Source: Lachnospiraceae bacterium
GTDB taxonomy: Bacteria; Bacillota; Clostridia; Lachnospirales; Lachnospiraceae
DNA length: 58,372 bases
Reading direction: 5' to 3'
NCBI GenBank assembly: GCA_017428265.1
Contig: JAFRRD010000013.1
Location: 1-58,372, forward strand
In this document: positions 24,461-31,703 of the stretch, piece after piece
Numbering within the stretch: the stretch's first letter is position 1
How the letters are laid out: each line of letters opens with the position of its first letter
Made by a program: the position numbers and the translations under genes
The notes under the pieces: model-generated
What the model was told of the DNA's origin: nothing
Databases searched by the model: none
The model's input: only the letters and a program-made list of their open reading frames with translations

Positions 24461-25390
24461 TTATTTCACTCGCACGAAAGCTTCTATGTCCTCTGCGACC
24501 TGTGCCGGCATCATCCGGTGCATGGCATACAAATCATCCGGGTCTCCGGATTCTCCGAACCTGTCCCGGATACCCAGAATCAGCATGCGGGTCGGCAGGT
24601 TCTGAGACAGCACCTCCGCCACTGCGGAGCCCAGACCGCCATAAATGTTATGGTCTTCCAGTGTGACGACCCTGCCGGTCTCTGCAGCCACACGGATCAG
24701 CGTTTCGGCATCGATCGGCTTGAGCGTCGTGACGTCCACGACCTTTGCCCCGATCCCCTTCTTTTTCAGCAGTTCCGCAGTCTCCAGTGCCTTATAGGTC
24801 ATCGCGCCGGTCGTCACGATCGCGACGTCGCTCCCAAGATCTGCTAGGACATCCGCATGATTGAAGCGGAATTCATAATCGCTGCGGTGGATCTCCGGCA
24901 GCGGGCTGCGGTGTAACCTTACATAAAGCGGTGTATGGAAATCCAGCGAAAAGCGGGCCATGGAACGCGCCACTATCCCGTCGGAAGGCTGGATGATGCT
25001 CATATTCGGCAGAGAACGCATAATGCCGACATCTTCCACCGCTGTGTGGGTACCGCCGTCTTTGCCGATCTGCAGGCCGGTATGACAGCCAAGCAGCGTG
25101 ACGTCCAGATTGGGATAACAGATGAACTGCCTGATCTGTTCGCAGGAACGCATGGTCAAAAATACCGCGAAGGTTGAAACATAGACTTTCGTATCACAGC
25201 TGGCAATACCTGCCGCTGCATCCACGAGATTCTGCTCGGCGATTCCAAACATAAAAGCATGATTCGGGTTGATCCGGTCAAAAAATTCCAGGCCGCAAGA
25301 CTGCGTGTCGGGATTGCAGACAACAAAATCCTTTCGGGTCGCTGACTGTAGGATCAGCTCGTCACCAAATTCAAATCGGTCCGCTTTCAT
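24461..25390 (-). CDS. Transketolase, C-terminal subunit
   Basis: 309 residues, matching the pyrimidine-binding and C-terminal domains of transketolase. Seen are NHAFMFGIAEQNLVDAAAG (with the Glu that activates TPP), LGCHTGLQIGKDGGTHTAVEDVGIMR, and the C-terminal VVTLEDHNIYGGLGSAVAEV. It works with the N-terminal subunit encoded just upstream and overlaps it by ATGA. Split transketolases are common in Firmicutes. Because the pair leads a transporter operon rather than a pentose-phosphate cluster, it may transfer a two-carbon unit in a specialised catabolic route. Confidence 0.92.
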   Translation of the reverse strand: MKADRFEFGDELILQSATRKDFVVCNPDTQSCGLEFFDRINPNHAFMFGIAEQNLVDAAAGIASCDTKVYVSTFAVFLTMRSCEQIRQFICYPNLDVTLLGCHTGLQIGKDGGTHTAVEDVGIMRSLPNMSIIQPSDGIVARSMARFSLDFHTPLYVRLHRSPLPEIHRSDYEFRFNHADVLADLGSDVAIVTTGAMTYKALETAELLKKKGIGAKVVDVTTLKPIDAETLIRVAAETGRVVTLEDHNIYGGLGSAVAEVLSQNLPTRMLILGIRDRFGESGDPDDLYAMHRMMPAQVAEDIEAFVRVK

Positions 25391-26226
25391 GCCTTTTCTC
25401 CTTCCATGATCTCTTTGATCGCGCGGGCAGCCTCTTCTTCATTGGGGGCTTTCGAGTGCCATTGGACCTGATCCTCCATAAAGGAAACGCCCTTTCCCTT
25501 AACCGTATCCGCGAGAATGACGCTCGGTTTTCCCTTGACCTTACGGACCTTGTCCAATGCATCCAGCACGGCTTCCATATCGTTGCCGTCGATCTGCACG
25601 ACATTCCAACCGAAAGCCCGCCATTTATCGGCAAGCGGAGCAATATCAATAATCTCCGCCACGCGGCCGATCAGCTGCAGCTTGTTGCAGTCAACGAAAC
25701 CGACCAGATTGTCGACCTTCATATGGGAAGCTGCCATGGCGGCTTCCCAGACGGCACCTTCCTCCTGTTCGCCATCGCCCATCAGCACGTAGACCCGATA
25801 ATTCTTCTCATTGGCCCGGGCGGCAAGCGCCATGCCAAGACCGATTGAAAGGCCATTTCCGAGGGAACCGCTGGACATGTCCAGACCGGGCGTCTTGCGC
25901 ATATCCGGATGTCCCTGCAGAGGCGAATGGACTTTTCTGAGCGTATCCAGCACTTCGCGGCTGAAATAACCTTTTCGGCAGAGTGCAGCATACAGGATCG
26001 GGCAGCAGTGCCCTTTGGACAGGATGAATCGGTCACGGTCCGGCCATTTAGGCTGGGCAGGATCCAGTTTCATCTCACTGAAATACAACGCTGTCACGAT
26101 CTCGGCGGCGGAAAGTGAGCCGCCCACGTGTCCCGACTTTGCTCTGCTCACCATGTAAATGACGTCACGACGCAGCTCCTTTGCGATCTGCTGCAGTTCT
26201 TCCACCTTTTCAACAGATTGGCTCAT
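25387..26226 (-). CDS. Transketolase, N-terminal subunit
   Basis: 279 residues, the TPP diphosphate-binding half. SKAKSGHVGGSLS-like start (SRAKSGHVGGSLSAAEI), ILSKGHCCPILYAAL, LGNGLSIGLGMALAA, and the TPP motif GDGEQEEGAVWEA ending near VGFVDCNKLQ are visible. It is first in the operon: transketolase pair, TRAP permease, TAXI receptor, M20 hydrolase, SDR, AEC permease. AGGAG precedes the ATG. The donor and acceptor sugars cannot be read from the sequence. Catabolic split transketolases are known for apulose phosphate and for sulfosugars, which are precedents and not assignments. Confidence 0.92.
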   Translation of the reverse strand: MSQSVEKVEELQQIAKELRRDVIYMVSRAKSGHVGGSLSAAEIVTALYFSEMKLDPAQPKWPDRDRFILSKGHCCPILYAALCRKGYFSREVLDTLRKVHSPLQGHPDMRKTPGLDMSSGSLGNGLSIGLGMALAARANEKNYRVYVLMGDGEQEEGAVWEAAMAASHMKVDNLVGFVDCNKLQLIGRVAEIIDIAPLADKWRAFGWNVVQIDGNDMEAVLDALDKVRKVKGKPSVILADTVKGKGVSFMEDQVQWHSKAPNEEEAARAIKEIMEGEKA

Positions 26227-26414
26227 ATCAATACACTCCTATACGATAGCTGCAGACGGTTCTGCCTATGGTAACTCACTGTCTTATCTTTATATATTAT
26301 GGTAAGCGATAGCTCTCCTTTTGTGAAACACGTTTTGAATAGTGCGCAACAAGCAAATAATTGTTTCCCCTAAATAAAAACGTTTTTCTTGACAATAATT
26401 TGCTTACATAAGAA
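26227..26414 (-). promoter_or_regulatory. Control region of the transketolase-TRAP operon
   Basis: An AT-rich gap. A plausible minus-strand promoter is TTCACA (26322-26327), 17 nt, TACCAT (26299-26304), giving a leader of about 70 nt. A perfect 12-bp palindrome, AAAAACGTTTTT (26376-26387), lies upstream. It resembles a catabolite-response site but lacks the outer TG/CA, so I do not call it one. Confidence 0.4.
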
Positions 26415-26444
26415 CAGCGCCGGAGAAACTGTCCTCCGGCGCTG
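26415..26444 (-). terminator. Terminator after ferredoxin module A
   Basis: CAGCGCCGGAG and CTCCGGCGCTG form an 11-bp stem with an eight-base loop, 20 bases past the module A stop. On the minus strand it is followed by TTCTTATG, a modest U-tract. Confidence 0.68.
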
Positions 26445-26464
26445 ATATTGCGGTATAAATGTTT

Positions 26465-27106
26465 TTAATCGGCCTCATTCTGCTGCGGGCAGAACTTCTT
26501 CAAAAGCTTCTCCGCACGGTCCACATTGAAAATGCCGCATACGCAGGGCTGTGCGATCGCCACCGCGGCATCGTGGATTTTTTTGCGGCCGGCCCTGACG
26601 GCTTCGATGTTCTCCTTCACCAGATTCCGGGAAATCATACCGTGTCCGCACATCGTGATGAATTCCAGAACTTCTTCCGGCGGTAACTTTTCCGTGCGAC
26701 CGTGAATACCCAAAGAATAGTTCACGGAGTGAGGCCTGAGATCCAGATCCTTCGCCATCTCCAACACGTCCTCGTTAAGGCCGCTGATGACGACCGACAG
26801 GCCGGCGTCAAGTTCTTTAATGCGTTTGATGACTTCAAACATCTTCTCGCGGCTGTCAAAGCAGCAGCGCACACGGGGCGTGTCCCCCATCGCAGTTCGG
26901 ATTTCTTCCACCGTCGCTCCGGTGAAGATCGTTCCGGTCTCATAAGAGCCGAGATTGTCCGGTCCAACCTCCTGCACGATGTCCAGGATCTTCCAAAGCG
27001 CGTCTGCCGAGCCTTTGTTGTTGATGCCGACGGAAGGCGTTACAAGCAGAACAAAATCGTCTTTCAGGCTCTCGCATGAGCCTCTTCTGTGCAGTGAATG
27101 TGACAT
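26465..27106 (-). CDS. Module A partner: MSHxLHR/MCGH/PCxCG protein, unknown family
   Basis: 213 residues, soluble, no signal. I do not recognise a named family. Two paralogues are in this window (29071 and 33770). Features shared by all three are the N-terminal MSHxLHR, a PHSxxxSL segment (His126), TMCGHxM (Cys153-His155), and PCxCGxxN near the C terminus (Cys188, Cys190). The Cys and His positions could bind metal or a cluster, or carry a reactive thiol. This copy also has a Cys pair in RVRCCFDS (81-82). It starts three bases after the ferredoxin gene stop, with GGAGGAAT inside that gene's end, so the two are made together. This copy is closest to module C. Confidence 0.8.
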   Translation of the reverse strand: MSHSLHRRGSCESLKDDFVLLVTPSVGINNKGSADALWKILDIVQEVGPDNLGSYETGTIFTGATVEEIRTAMGDTPRVRCCFDSREKMFEVIKRIKELDAGLSVVISGLNEDVLEMAKDLDLRPHSVNYSLGIHGRTEKLPPEEVLEFITMCGHGMISRNLVKENIEAVRAGRKKIHDAAVAIAQPCVCGIFNVDRAEKLLKKFCPQQNEAD

Positions 27107-27109
27107 CGC

Positions 27110-27844
27110 TTATTCCTCCACCAGCGGTCTGCCCATGCCAAGATTGATCTTGCTATTGGGGCGGGGCTCAAGTCCAAACTTCGCCAGTTCCGGTACCTTG
27201 GGCATTTCATAAGGGTGCTCATCGTCAAAACGGCAGATCAGGTCCAGCGAGAAAACCGTATCGATCGTCTTTGCCGTCTCCATGACCGTCGCCAGCACGT
27301 CGTCAAGTTCCTCTGCCGGAATCGTGAATTCGATGATGCCGGAGATAACTCTCTGCTGCTTGGCTTCTTCCTTCAGCGTACCTTTCGCTTCGTCAAGGAA
27401 CAGAGACTTGACCGGGTTCTTCGCTTCGTATTCGATGTTGAATTTAGCGAGAGCCATCGTCATCTTTTCGACGTCAACATAGCTCGCACCGACCGACGGA
27501 CGTCCCATCTCGATTGCAATGCCGTATTCGCCTCTTTTCACACGGCCGGTCACGTCATTGGTCTTGACTTCCTCAGTGCCGCGGCCAGGAACCTTTGTTT
27601 CCGGATGATAAGCCATCGGATCACTGAAGAATTTCCGGATCGAACGCGGATACGTATAGACTCCGGGGTTCTCATATAATGCGCCGCGCGGGCACTTAAC
27701 GACGCGTTTCCTGCCGCAGGTGCCGCATTCCAGACATTTGTCCTGATCGATCACGGCCTTGCGGTCCACAATGCTGATCGCGCCTACCGGGCAATACTTG
27801 ACGCACAGTCCGCAGCCGACGCACAGTTCTTCATGAACTAACAT
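27110..27844 (-). CDS. Module A ferredoxin: double [4Fe-4S] protein with unknown C-terminal domain
   Basis: 244 residues. N-terminal 8Fe ferredoxin: first cluster Cys8, 11, 14, 18 (CVGCGLCVKYCP). The second is Cys37, 40, 43 and 51, with seven residues rather than three before the last Cys. A linker then leads to GRGTEEVKTNDVTGR (87-101), identical in all three copies. After EMGRP (112-116) comes a segment around IIEFTIPAEELDDVLATVME (170-189) that looks like an ACT/NIL-type ferredoxin fold, and the protein ends in NLGMGRP. It should pass low-potential electrons to its partner. The nearest analogy I know is the NIL-ferredoxin that works with COG1900 proteins in archaeal homocysteine synthesis; homology is not claimed. 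GGAGG precedes the ATG. Confidence 0.85.
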   Translation of the reverse strand: MLVHEELCVGCGLCVKYCPVGAISIVDRKAVIDQDKCLECGTCGRKRVVKCPRGALYENPGVYTYPRSIRKFFSDPMAYHPETKVPGRGTEEVKTNDVTGRVKRGEYGIAIEMGRPSVGASYVDVEKMTMALAKFNIEYEAKNPVKSLFLDEAKGTLKEEAKQQRVISGIIEFTIPAEELDDVLATVMETAKTIDTVFSLDLICRFDDEHPYEMPKVPELAKFGLEPRPNSKINLGMGRPLVEE

Positions 27845-27890
27845 GATCTGCCTCCATTCAAATTAGTTATCGTTTTGTACTTCAATCTTA

Positions 27891-27904
27891 TTCAGTGTAC
27901 TGAA
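27891..27904. promoter_or_regulatory. Operator-like palindrome upstream of module A
   Basis: TTCAGT-GT-ACTGAA, a perfect 6-2-6 inverted repeat. It sits between a weak minus-strand -35 (TTGTAC, 27909-27914) and -10 (TAAGAT, 27885-27890, spacer 18) that could serve module A. A second GTGTAC follows seven bases on. It may be a site for the divergently encoded LysR protein or another regulator. Confidence 0.4.
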
Positions 27905-27978
27905 ACGTGTACAACATTTTTTCGGGTGTAGTATACAAACTATTACTTGTGGCAAAGTCTTTCTTGTCAAAAAAACGC

Positions 27979-28007
27979 TTGTCAGCAATATTCTTTTGCG
28001 TTATCAT
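27979..28007 (+). promoter_or_regulatory. Promoter of LysR gene 1
   Basis: TTGTCA (27979-27984), 17 nt, TATCAT (28002-28007), 35 bases before the start codon. The same -10 and spacing occur at LysR gene 2 (39199-39227). Confidence 0.62.
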
Positions 28008-28041
28008 TGATTATAGAAACAATACCCGGTGAGGTAGCGCA

Positions 28042-28989
28042 ATGAACCTGAACAACCTGTATTACTTCGTAATCGTTGCTGAAGAAATGAATTTCACGAA
28101 AGCCGCTGAGCGGCTGTTCATTTCCCAGCAAGCTGTCAGCCTCCACATCAAAAATCTGGAAAAGGAACTGAACGTCCAGCTTTTTCAGCGCAAACCTTAT
28201 CTCATGCTGACCAAGGAAGGGAAAAATTTCTACAACATCGCGCTGAACATCCTGAAACTCCAACAGAGTTTCTACTCCGACACGGCCAGCCATCCGGTGG
28301 AAACGATTGTCGACATCACGCTGGGTATCAGCTACGGACGATCCTATATCTACGCACCGGTCCTTCTGCGGGAATTGGAAACTCATCTGCCCTGGGTAAA
28401 GCTGAACATCTCCGAGGCACCGTCCACACAATTTCTGGAGCAGAAAGTGCTGGCAGACGAAATTGACTTTTTCCTTGGCATCAGTCCCATCCACAGTACC
28501 AAGATCGAGACCATCAACCTGGACGACGAACCGCTTTTCCTGGTCGTACCAAAAAAAATGCTGACAGACGAACTGTGCCGGTACATTGCCGGAACAACCC
28601 ACCCCATCATCTCCGAAGAGTCGGGCGTCTCACTTTCCGCCTTTCCCGATGTGCCATTCGTACTTCCTTCCGTTGACAACAGATTCCGCATTGCATTCAG
28701 TCAGTATGCCTCGAACGTCGGCTTCCGTCCCAACATCCTGATGGAAAGTTCACAGCTCAATAACGGCTTCAGCATGGCACTCGACGGCGTTACAGTCACC
28801 GTGATTCCGGGAACGACTTACCGTTTTCAGCAAAAGCATACAGCCCGGGAACTCCTTGACGAAATCGTTTTCTTCGAGCTTGTCGACGTCGTCCGCAGCA
28901 AGGTCGTGCTTGCTTATAACAAAACACGTCAGCTGAATGACGTCGACAATGCATTTATCGATATCTGTCGAAAAGTAAAATTCATCTAA
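28042..28989 (+). CDS. LysR-family transcriptional regulator 1
   Basis: 315 residues. The winged helix-turn-helix spans residues 1-60 (NFTKAAERLFISQQAVSLHIKNLEKELNVQLFQR), followed by the linker helix and a substrate-binding-like effector domain (from about residue 90). LysR proteins usually activate a divergent catabolic operon when an effector is bound. Here the divergent gene pair is module A, and module B ends convergently just downstream. The effector may be the carboxylate moved by the nearby Tct or TRAP systems. GAGGTAGC precedes the ATG. Confidence 0.93.
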   Translation: MNLNNLYYFVIVAEEMNFTKAAERLFISQQAVSLHIKNLEKELNVQLFQRKPYLMLTKEGKNFYNIALNILKLQQSFYSDTASHPVETIVDITLGISYGRSYIYAPVLLRELETHLPWVKLNISEAPSTQFLEQKVLADEIDFFLGISPIHSTKIETINLDDEPLFLVVPKKMLTDELCRYIAGTTHPIISEESGVSLSAFPDVPFVLPSVDNRFRIAFSQYASNVGFRPNILMESSQLNNGFSMALDGVTVTVIPGTTYRFQQKHTARELLDEIVFFELVDVVRSKVVLAYNKTRQLNDVDNAFIDICRKVKFI

Positions 28990-29020
28990 ACTTCTTCCCG
29001 GCAGCACCGTTCACGCTGAA

Positions 29021-29060
29021 ACAGGCCCAAGGCACGGTTCGTGTCCCGGGTCTGTTTTTC
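29021..29060 (+). terminator. Terminator of LysR gene 1
   Basis: ACAGGCCC/GGGTCTGT outer stem with a GGCACG/CGTGTC inner stem and loop GTT, followed by TTTTTC. It begins 32 bases after the stop codon. Confidence 0.7.
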
Positions 29061-29070
29061 TGACGGAGCG

Positions 29071-29706
29071 TCAGTTCTGCTGTTCCTTCTCCTGCTCGAG
29101 CAGCATGGCTGCGCGGGTCTGGTTGAAGACCCCGCAGTAGCAGGGCTTCGCCAGGATCTTTGCTCCTTCTTCCGGCGTAAGCCTGCCCTCGCGAACGGCT
29201 TTACGGATGTTCCGGACCAGGCCGGCCGACAGCATGGCATGGCCGCACATGGTGGTGAAGCAGAGCGTCTCATCTTCGGGCAGCAGTTCGGTCGCACCGA
29301 AAATGCCGAGGGACAGATCGGCTGAGTGCGGTGTCAGGCCGGCTTCACGGCAGATGTCTTCCACCTTATCGCGCAGGCCGGTGACGACGACGGACATGCC
29401 GAGGTCTTCTTCCTTCAGCTGCTTAAGCACGGCAACGACTTTCTCACGGTCGTCAAAGCAGCCCATGCCGGGTGAATTGTCTTCCGTCTTGTTCAGCAGA
29501 TCTTCACGGTCAAAGCCGATGGTCAGGTTCTGCTTGGTGGTCAGCGAGCCCCAATTGACGGGCTCGTGATCCAGTGCGATCTCGATGACGCGGCGCATCT
29601 TCGGCGCGGCGCCGTCGGAATTGATCTTCATGGCCGGACGTGAAATGAAGGGGAAATCATTCTGAAAGGTCTCTTCCGGACCGAAACGGTGCAGTGTATG
29701 CGACAT
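29071..29706 (-). CDS. Module B partner: MSHxLHR/MCGH/PCxCG protein (divergent copy)
   Basis: 211 residues, paralogue of 26465 and 33770. It keeps MSHTLHR, CFDDREK, PHSADLSLGIFG, TMCGHAM and PCYCGVFN, but its N-terminal half (residues 15-80) differs strongly: INSDGAAP and EPVNWGS replace the GIN..GS and GPxNxGS of the other two. It has GCFD where A has RCCFD and C has RCVFD. It probably has a different substrate or subpathway and is not a recent duplicate. It lies 11 bases after its ferredoxin gene with AGGAGG in between, and closes the TctBAC-module B transcript. Confidence 0.8.
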   Translation of the reverse strand: MSHTLHRFGPEETFQNDFPFISRPAMKINSDGAAPKMRRVIEIALDHEPVNWGSLTTKQNLTIGFDREDLLNKTEDNSPGMGCFDDREKVVAVLKQLKEEDLGMSVVVTGLRDKVEDICREAGLTPHSADLSLGIFGATELLPEDETLCFTTMCGHAMLSAGLVRNIRKAVREGRLTPEEGAKILAKPCYCGVFNQTRAAMLLEQEKEQQN

Positions 29707-29717
29707 GTCAGTTCCTC

Positions 29718-30437
29718 CTATTCATTGCAGAACGGCTTGCCCAGGCCCACGTTGACCTTGGCGTTCTTCGGGATGTGGATGCCGAGCTTCTCCAGGACCG
29801 GAACGGCAGCAATGGTGCCGTCTTCTTCGTAGCGGACCACGAGGCCCCAGGAAAAGACTGTGTTTTTGCAGTGTTTCGCTGCATCATAGACTAACGCCGC
29901 AATTTCTTCGAAACGTTCGAACGGCACGGCAAATTCAACGATCGCCGAGAGGATCTTCTCCTCGCGGACGTCATCGCGCACACGGCCGGTCTCATCGAGC
30001 AGGGAAGTCAGCGGGTTGCAGGGTTCAAGCACGACCCCCTTCTCCACGAGCGGGATCGTCACGACCTCAACTTCCTTGACCTTGGTGCCGATGGACGGAC
30101 GGCCGAACTCGAGGGCGAAACCGATCTCCCCGCGTTTCACGCGGCCGGTCACGTCGTTGGTCTTGACTTCCTCGGTACCTCTGCCGCGTACGCCGGTGCT
30201 CTGATGCTTCTCGGTAGGATCGCCGAAGACCTTGCGCACACTGCGCGGCCATTCGTTTACTTCCGGCGGTTCATAGAACGCCTTGCGGGGGCATTCGATC
30301 TGACGGACACAGATGCCGCACTCGACACAGGCATCCTGATCGATGAAGGCTTTCCTGTTTTCGACATGAATGGCGCCCTGCGGGCAGAACGGAAGGCACT
30401 TTCCGCAGCCGACGCACAATTCCTGATTAACTTTCAT
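29718..30437 (-). CDS. Module B ferredoxin: double [4Fe-4S] protein with unknown C-terminal domain
   Basis: 239 residues. The first cluster motif CVGCGKCLPFCP is regular. In the second (CVECGICVRQIECP) five residues precede the last Cys, compared with seven in copies A and C. GRGTEEVKTNDVTGR is intact, followed by EFGRPSIG, a CNPLTSLLDE segment, the AIVEFAVPFERFEEI region and NVGLGKP at the end. I started at MKVNQELC (30437), which has GGGAGAAT upstream and aligns with the other copies. A ten-residue in-frame extension lacks a ribosome site. It follows the TctC gene by about 110 bases and a perfect hairpin. Confidence 0.85.
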   Translation of the reverse strand: MKVNQELCVGCGKCLPFCPQGAIHVENRKAFIDQDACVECGICVRQIECPRKAFYEPPEVNEWPRSVRKVFGDPTEKHQSTGVRGRGTEEVKTNDVTGRVKRGEIGFALEFGRPSIGTKVKEVEVVTIPLVEKGVVLEPCNPLTSLLDETGRVRDDVREEKILSAIVEFAVPFERFEEIAALVYDAAKHCKNTVFSWGLVVRYEEDGTIAAVPVLEKLGIHIPKNAKVNVGLGKPFCNE

Positions 30438-30473
30438 ACTTTCATTCTCCCAAATGGATTCAGGCAAAATGTT

Positions 30474-30500
30474 GGGATCCGAGTTATCCGCTCGGATCCC
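30474..30500 (-). repeat. Perfect hairpin between tctC and module B
   Basis: GGGATCCGAG, loop TTATCCG, CTCGGATCCC: a 10-bp perfect stem. No U-tract follows on the minus strand. A smaller GCCCG/CGGGC hairpin lies at 30514-30528. It may stabilise the upstream receptor mRNA or limit read-through into module B. Confidence 0.6.
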
Positions 30501-30550
30501 GTTTGGTTTCAGGGCCCGTTATGCGGGCTGTCATTATCTCAGAAGAATGA

Positions 30551-31618
30551 TCAATCCTTCGGAACCATGGCCAGGTAGGTCGTGTAGTCAGCCTTCACGT
30601 CCGCGGCATAGGCAGTCCATTCCTGGTAGCCCATGAAAGCGTCAGCCATAGCGTTTTCCTTCACGAAAACCTTCCAGTCTTCGGTCTCGGTGACCTTCTG
30701 GAACAGGCCGGAGTAGTACGCAAGGACTTCATCCTTCACACCGGGGTTCATGACGATACCGCGGTTCTGCTGGTGGTCAAGCTTGTAGCCCTGTTCCACG
30801 GCGGTAGGCAGATCCGGGAAATCGGCAAGGCGGTTGTCGGCGATGGCAGCGATGGTGCTCATGGTGCCGTTCTTCATGTGTTCGATGGACTCCGCAAGGG
30901 AGGAGGAGCACAGGTCGATGTGTCCGCCAAGCACGGCAGCGGTCAGCAGGCCCTGATCGTCGTAAGGGACGTAGGTCAGGTCGATGCCGGCAAGGGTATT
31001 CAGGGTGTACATCAGGATAGCATCGTCGGAAGCATTGCCGACGCCGCCCCACTTCAGTTCGCCGGGATGTTCTTTCGCATATTTCACGATGTCATCCAGG
31101 TTCTTGAAATCCCATTTCTTGGAGCAGCAGATAACGCTGGGGTCCTTCACCAGGTGAGCAACGAAGGAGAAGTCGCTGGTGTCGGGGTTAAACGGGGAGT
31201 TGCCGGTAATGGGCTGAGTGAAGAACGAAGCGGAGGTGGAGGCCAGCGCGTACTCATAACCGGCCTTGTAATCCTTCAGGTAGGTATAGCCGACCACACC
31301 GGAGCCGCCCTTCTTGTTGACCGGAACCACGTTCACAGGGCAGAGTTTGTACTTCTCGATGATCTCGACCATCTTACGGACCATGATGTCGTTGCCGCCG
31401 CCGGCACCGAAAGGAATGACGAATTCGACGTCCTTGGTGGGGACCCAGCCGGCAGCTTCCGTGGTCTGGGCTTCACTCTGAGCCTGGGTCTGACCCTGAG
31501 CCTCAGTGGTCTTGGGAGCATCGGTAGCCGCCGGAGTGGTTTTGGCCGGTTCGCTGCCGCAGGCCGCCATGGACAGCACCATAAGCGCAGTGAGCAGTAA
31601 TGCGATGAGTTTCTTCAT
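30551..31618 (-). CDS. tctC: Tripartite tricarboxylate transporter receptor (TctC/Bug family)
   Basis: 355 residues. Lipoprotein signal with Cys at residue 20 (LSMAAC), a Thr/Gln/Ala-rich linker to about residue 58, then a Bug-type binding domain. Family stretches are VEFVIPFGAGGGNDIMVRKM, VNKKGGSGVVGYTYLKD, GGVGNASDDAILMYTL, and VPYDDQGLLTAAVLGGHIDL. It captures a carboxylate outside the cell for TctA/TctB. The gene order is tctB-tctA-tctC, then module B. The ligand cannot be read. The CoA-transferase and carboxyltransferase next door suggest a mono- or dicarboxylate. Confidence 0.93.
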   Translation of the reverse strand: MKKLIALLLTALMVLSMAACGSEPAKTTPAATDAPKTTEAQGQTQAQSEAQTTEAAGWVPTKDVEFVIPFGAGGGNDIMVRKMVEIIEKYKLCPVNVVPVNKKGGSGVVGYTYLKDYKAGYEYALASTSASFFTQPITGNSPFNPDTSDFSFVAHLVKDPSVICCSKKWDFKNLDDIVKYAKEHPGELKWGGVGNASDDAILMYTLNTLAGIDLTYVPYDDQGLLTAAVLGGHIDLCSSSLAESIEHMKNGTMSTIAAIADNRLADFPDLPTAVEQGYKLDHQQNRGIVMNPGVKDEVLAYYSGLFQKVTETEDWKVFVKENAMADAFMGYQEWTAYAADVKADYTTYLAMVPKD

Positions 31619-31703
31619 TGTTCTTTTCCTTCCTTTTTTGTTTTTTGCATTGTTTTGTTATCTCAGCCGGCTTGCTGCCGGACTTATTCATTTTTCCGAG
31701 TCT

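Noticed and set aside
24461-26226. Sulfosugar (sulfo-transketolase) pathway
   Set aside because: The split transketolase and the TSUP gene at 9345 suggested it. No sulfosugar isomerase, sulfolactaldehyde dehydrogenase or sulfonate lyase gene is present, and the TSUP gene is 15 kb away.
26376-26387. Catabolite-response element upstream of the transketolase operon
   Set aside because: AAAAACGTTTTT is a perfect palindrome around CG but lacks the outer TG and CA of the consensus.
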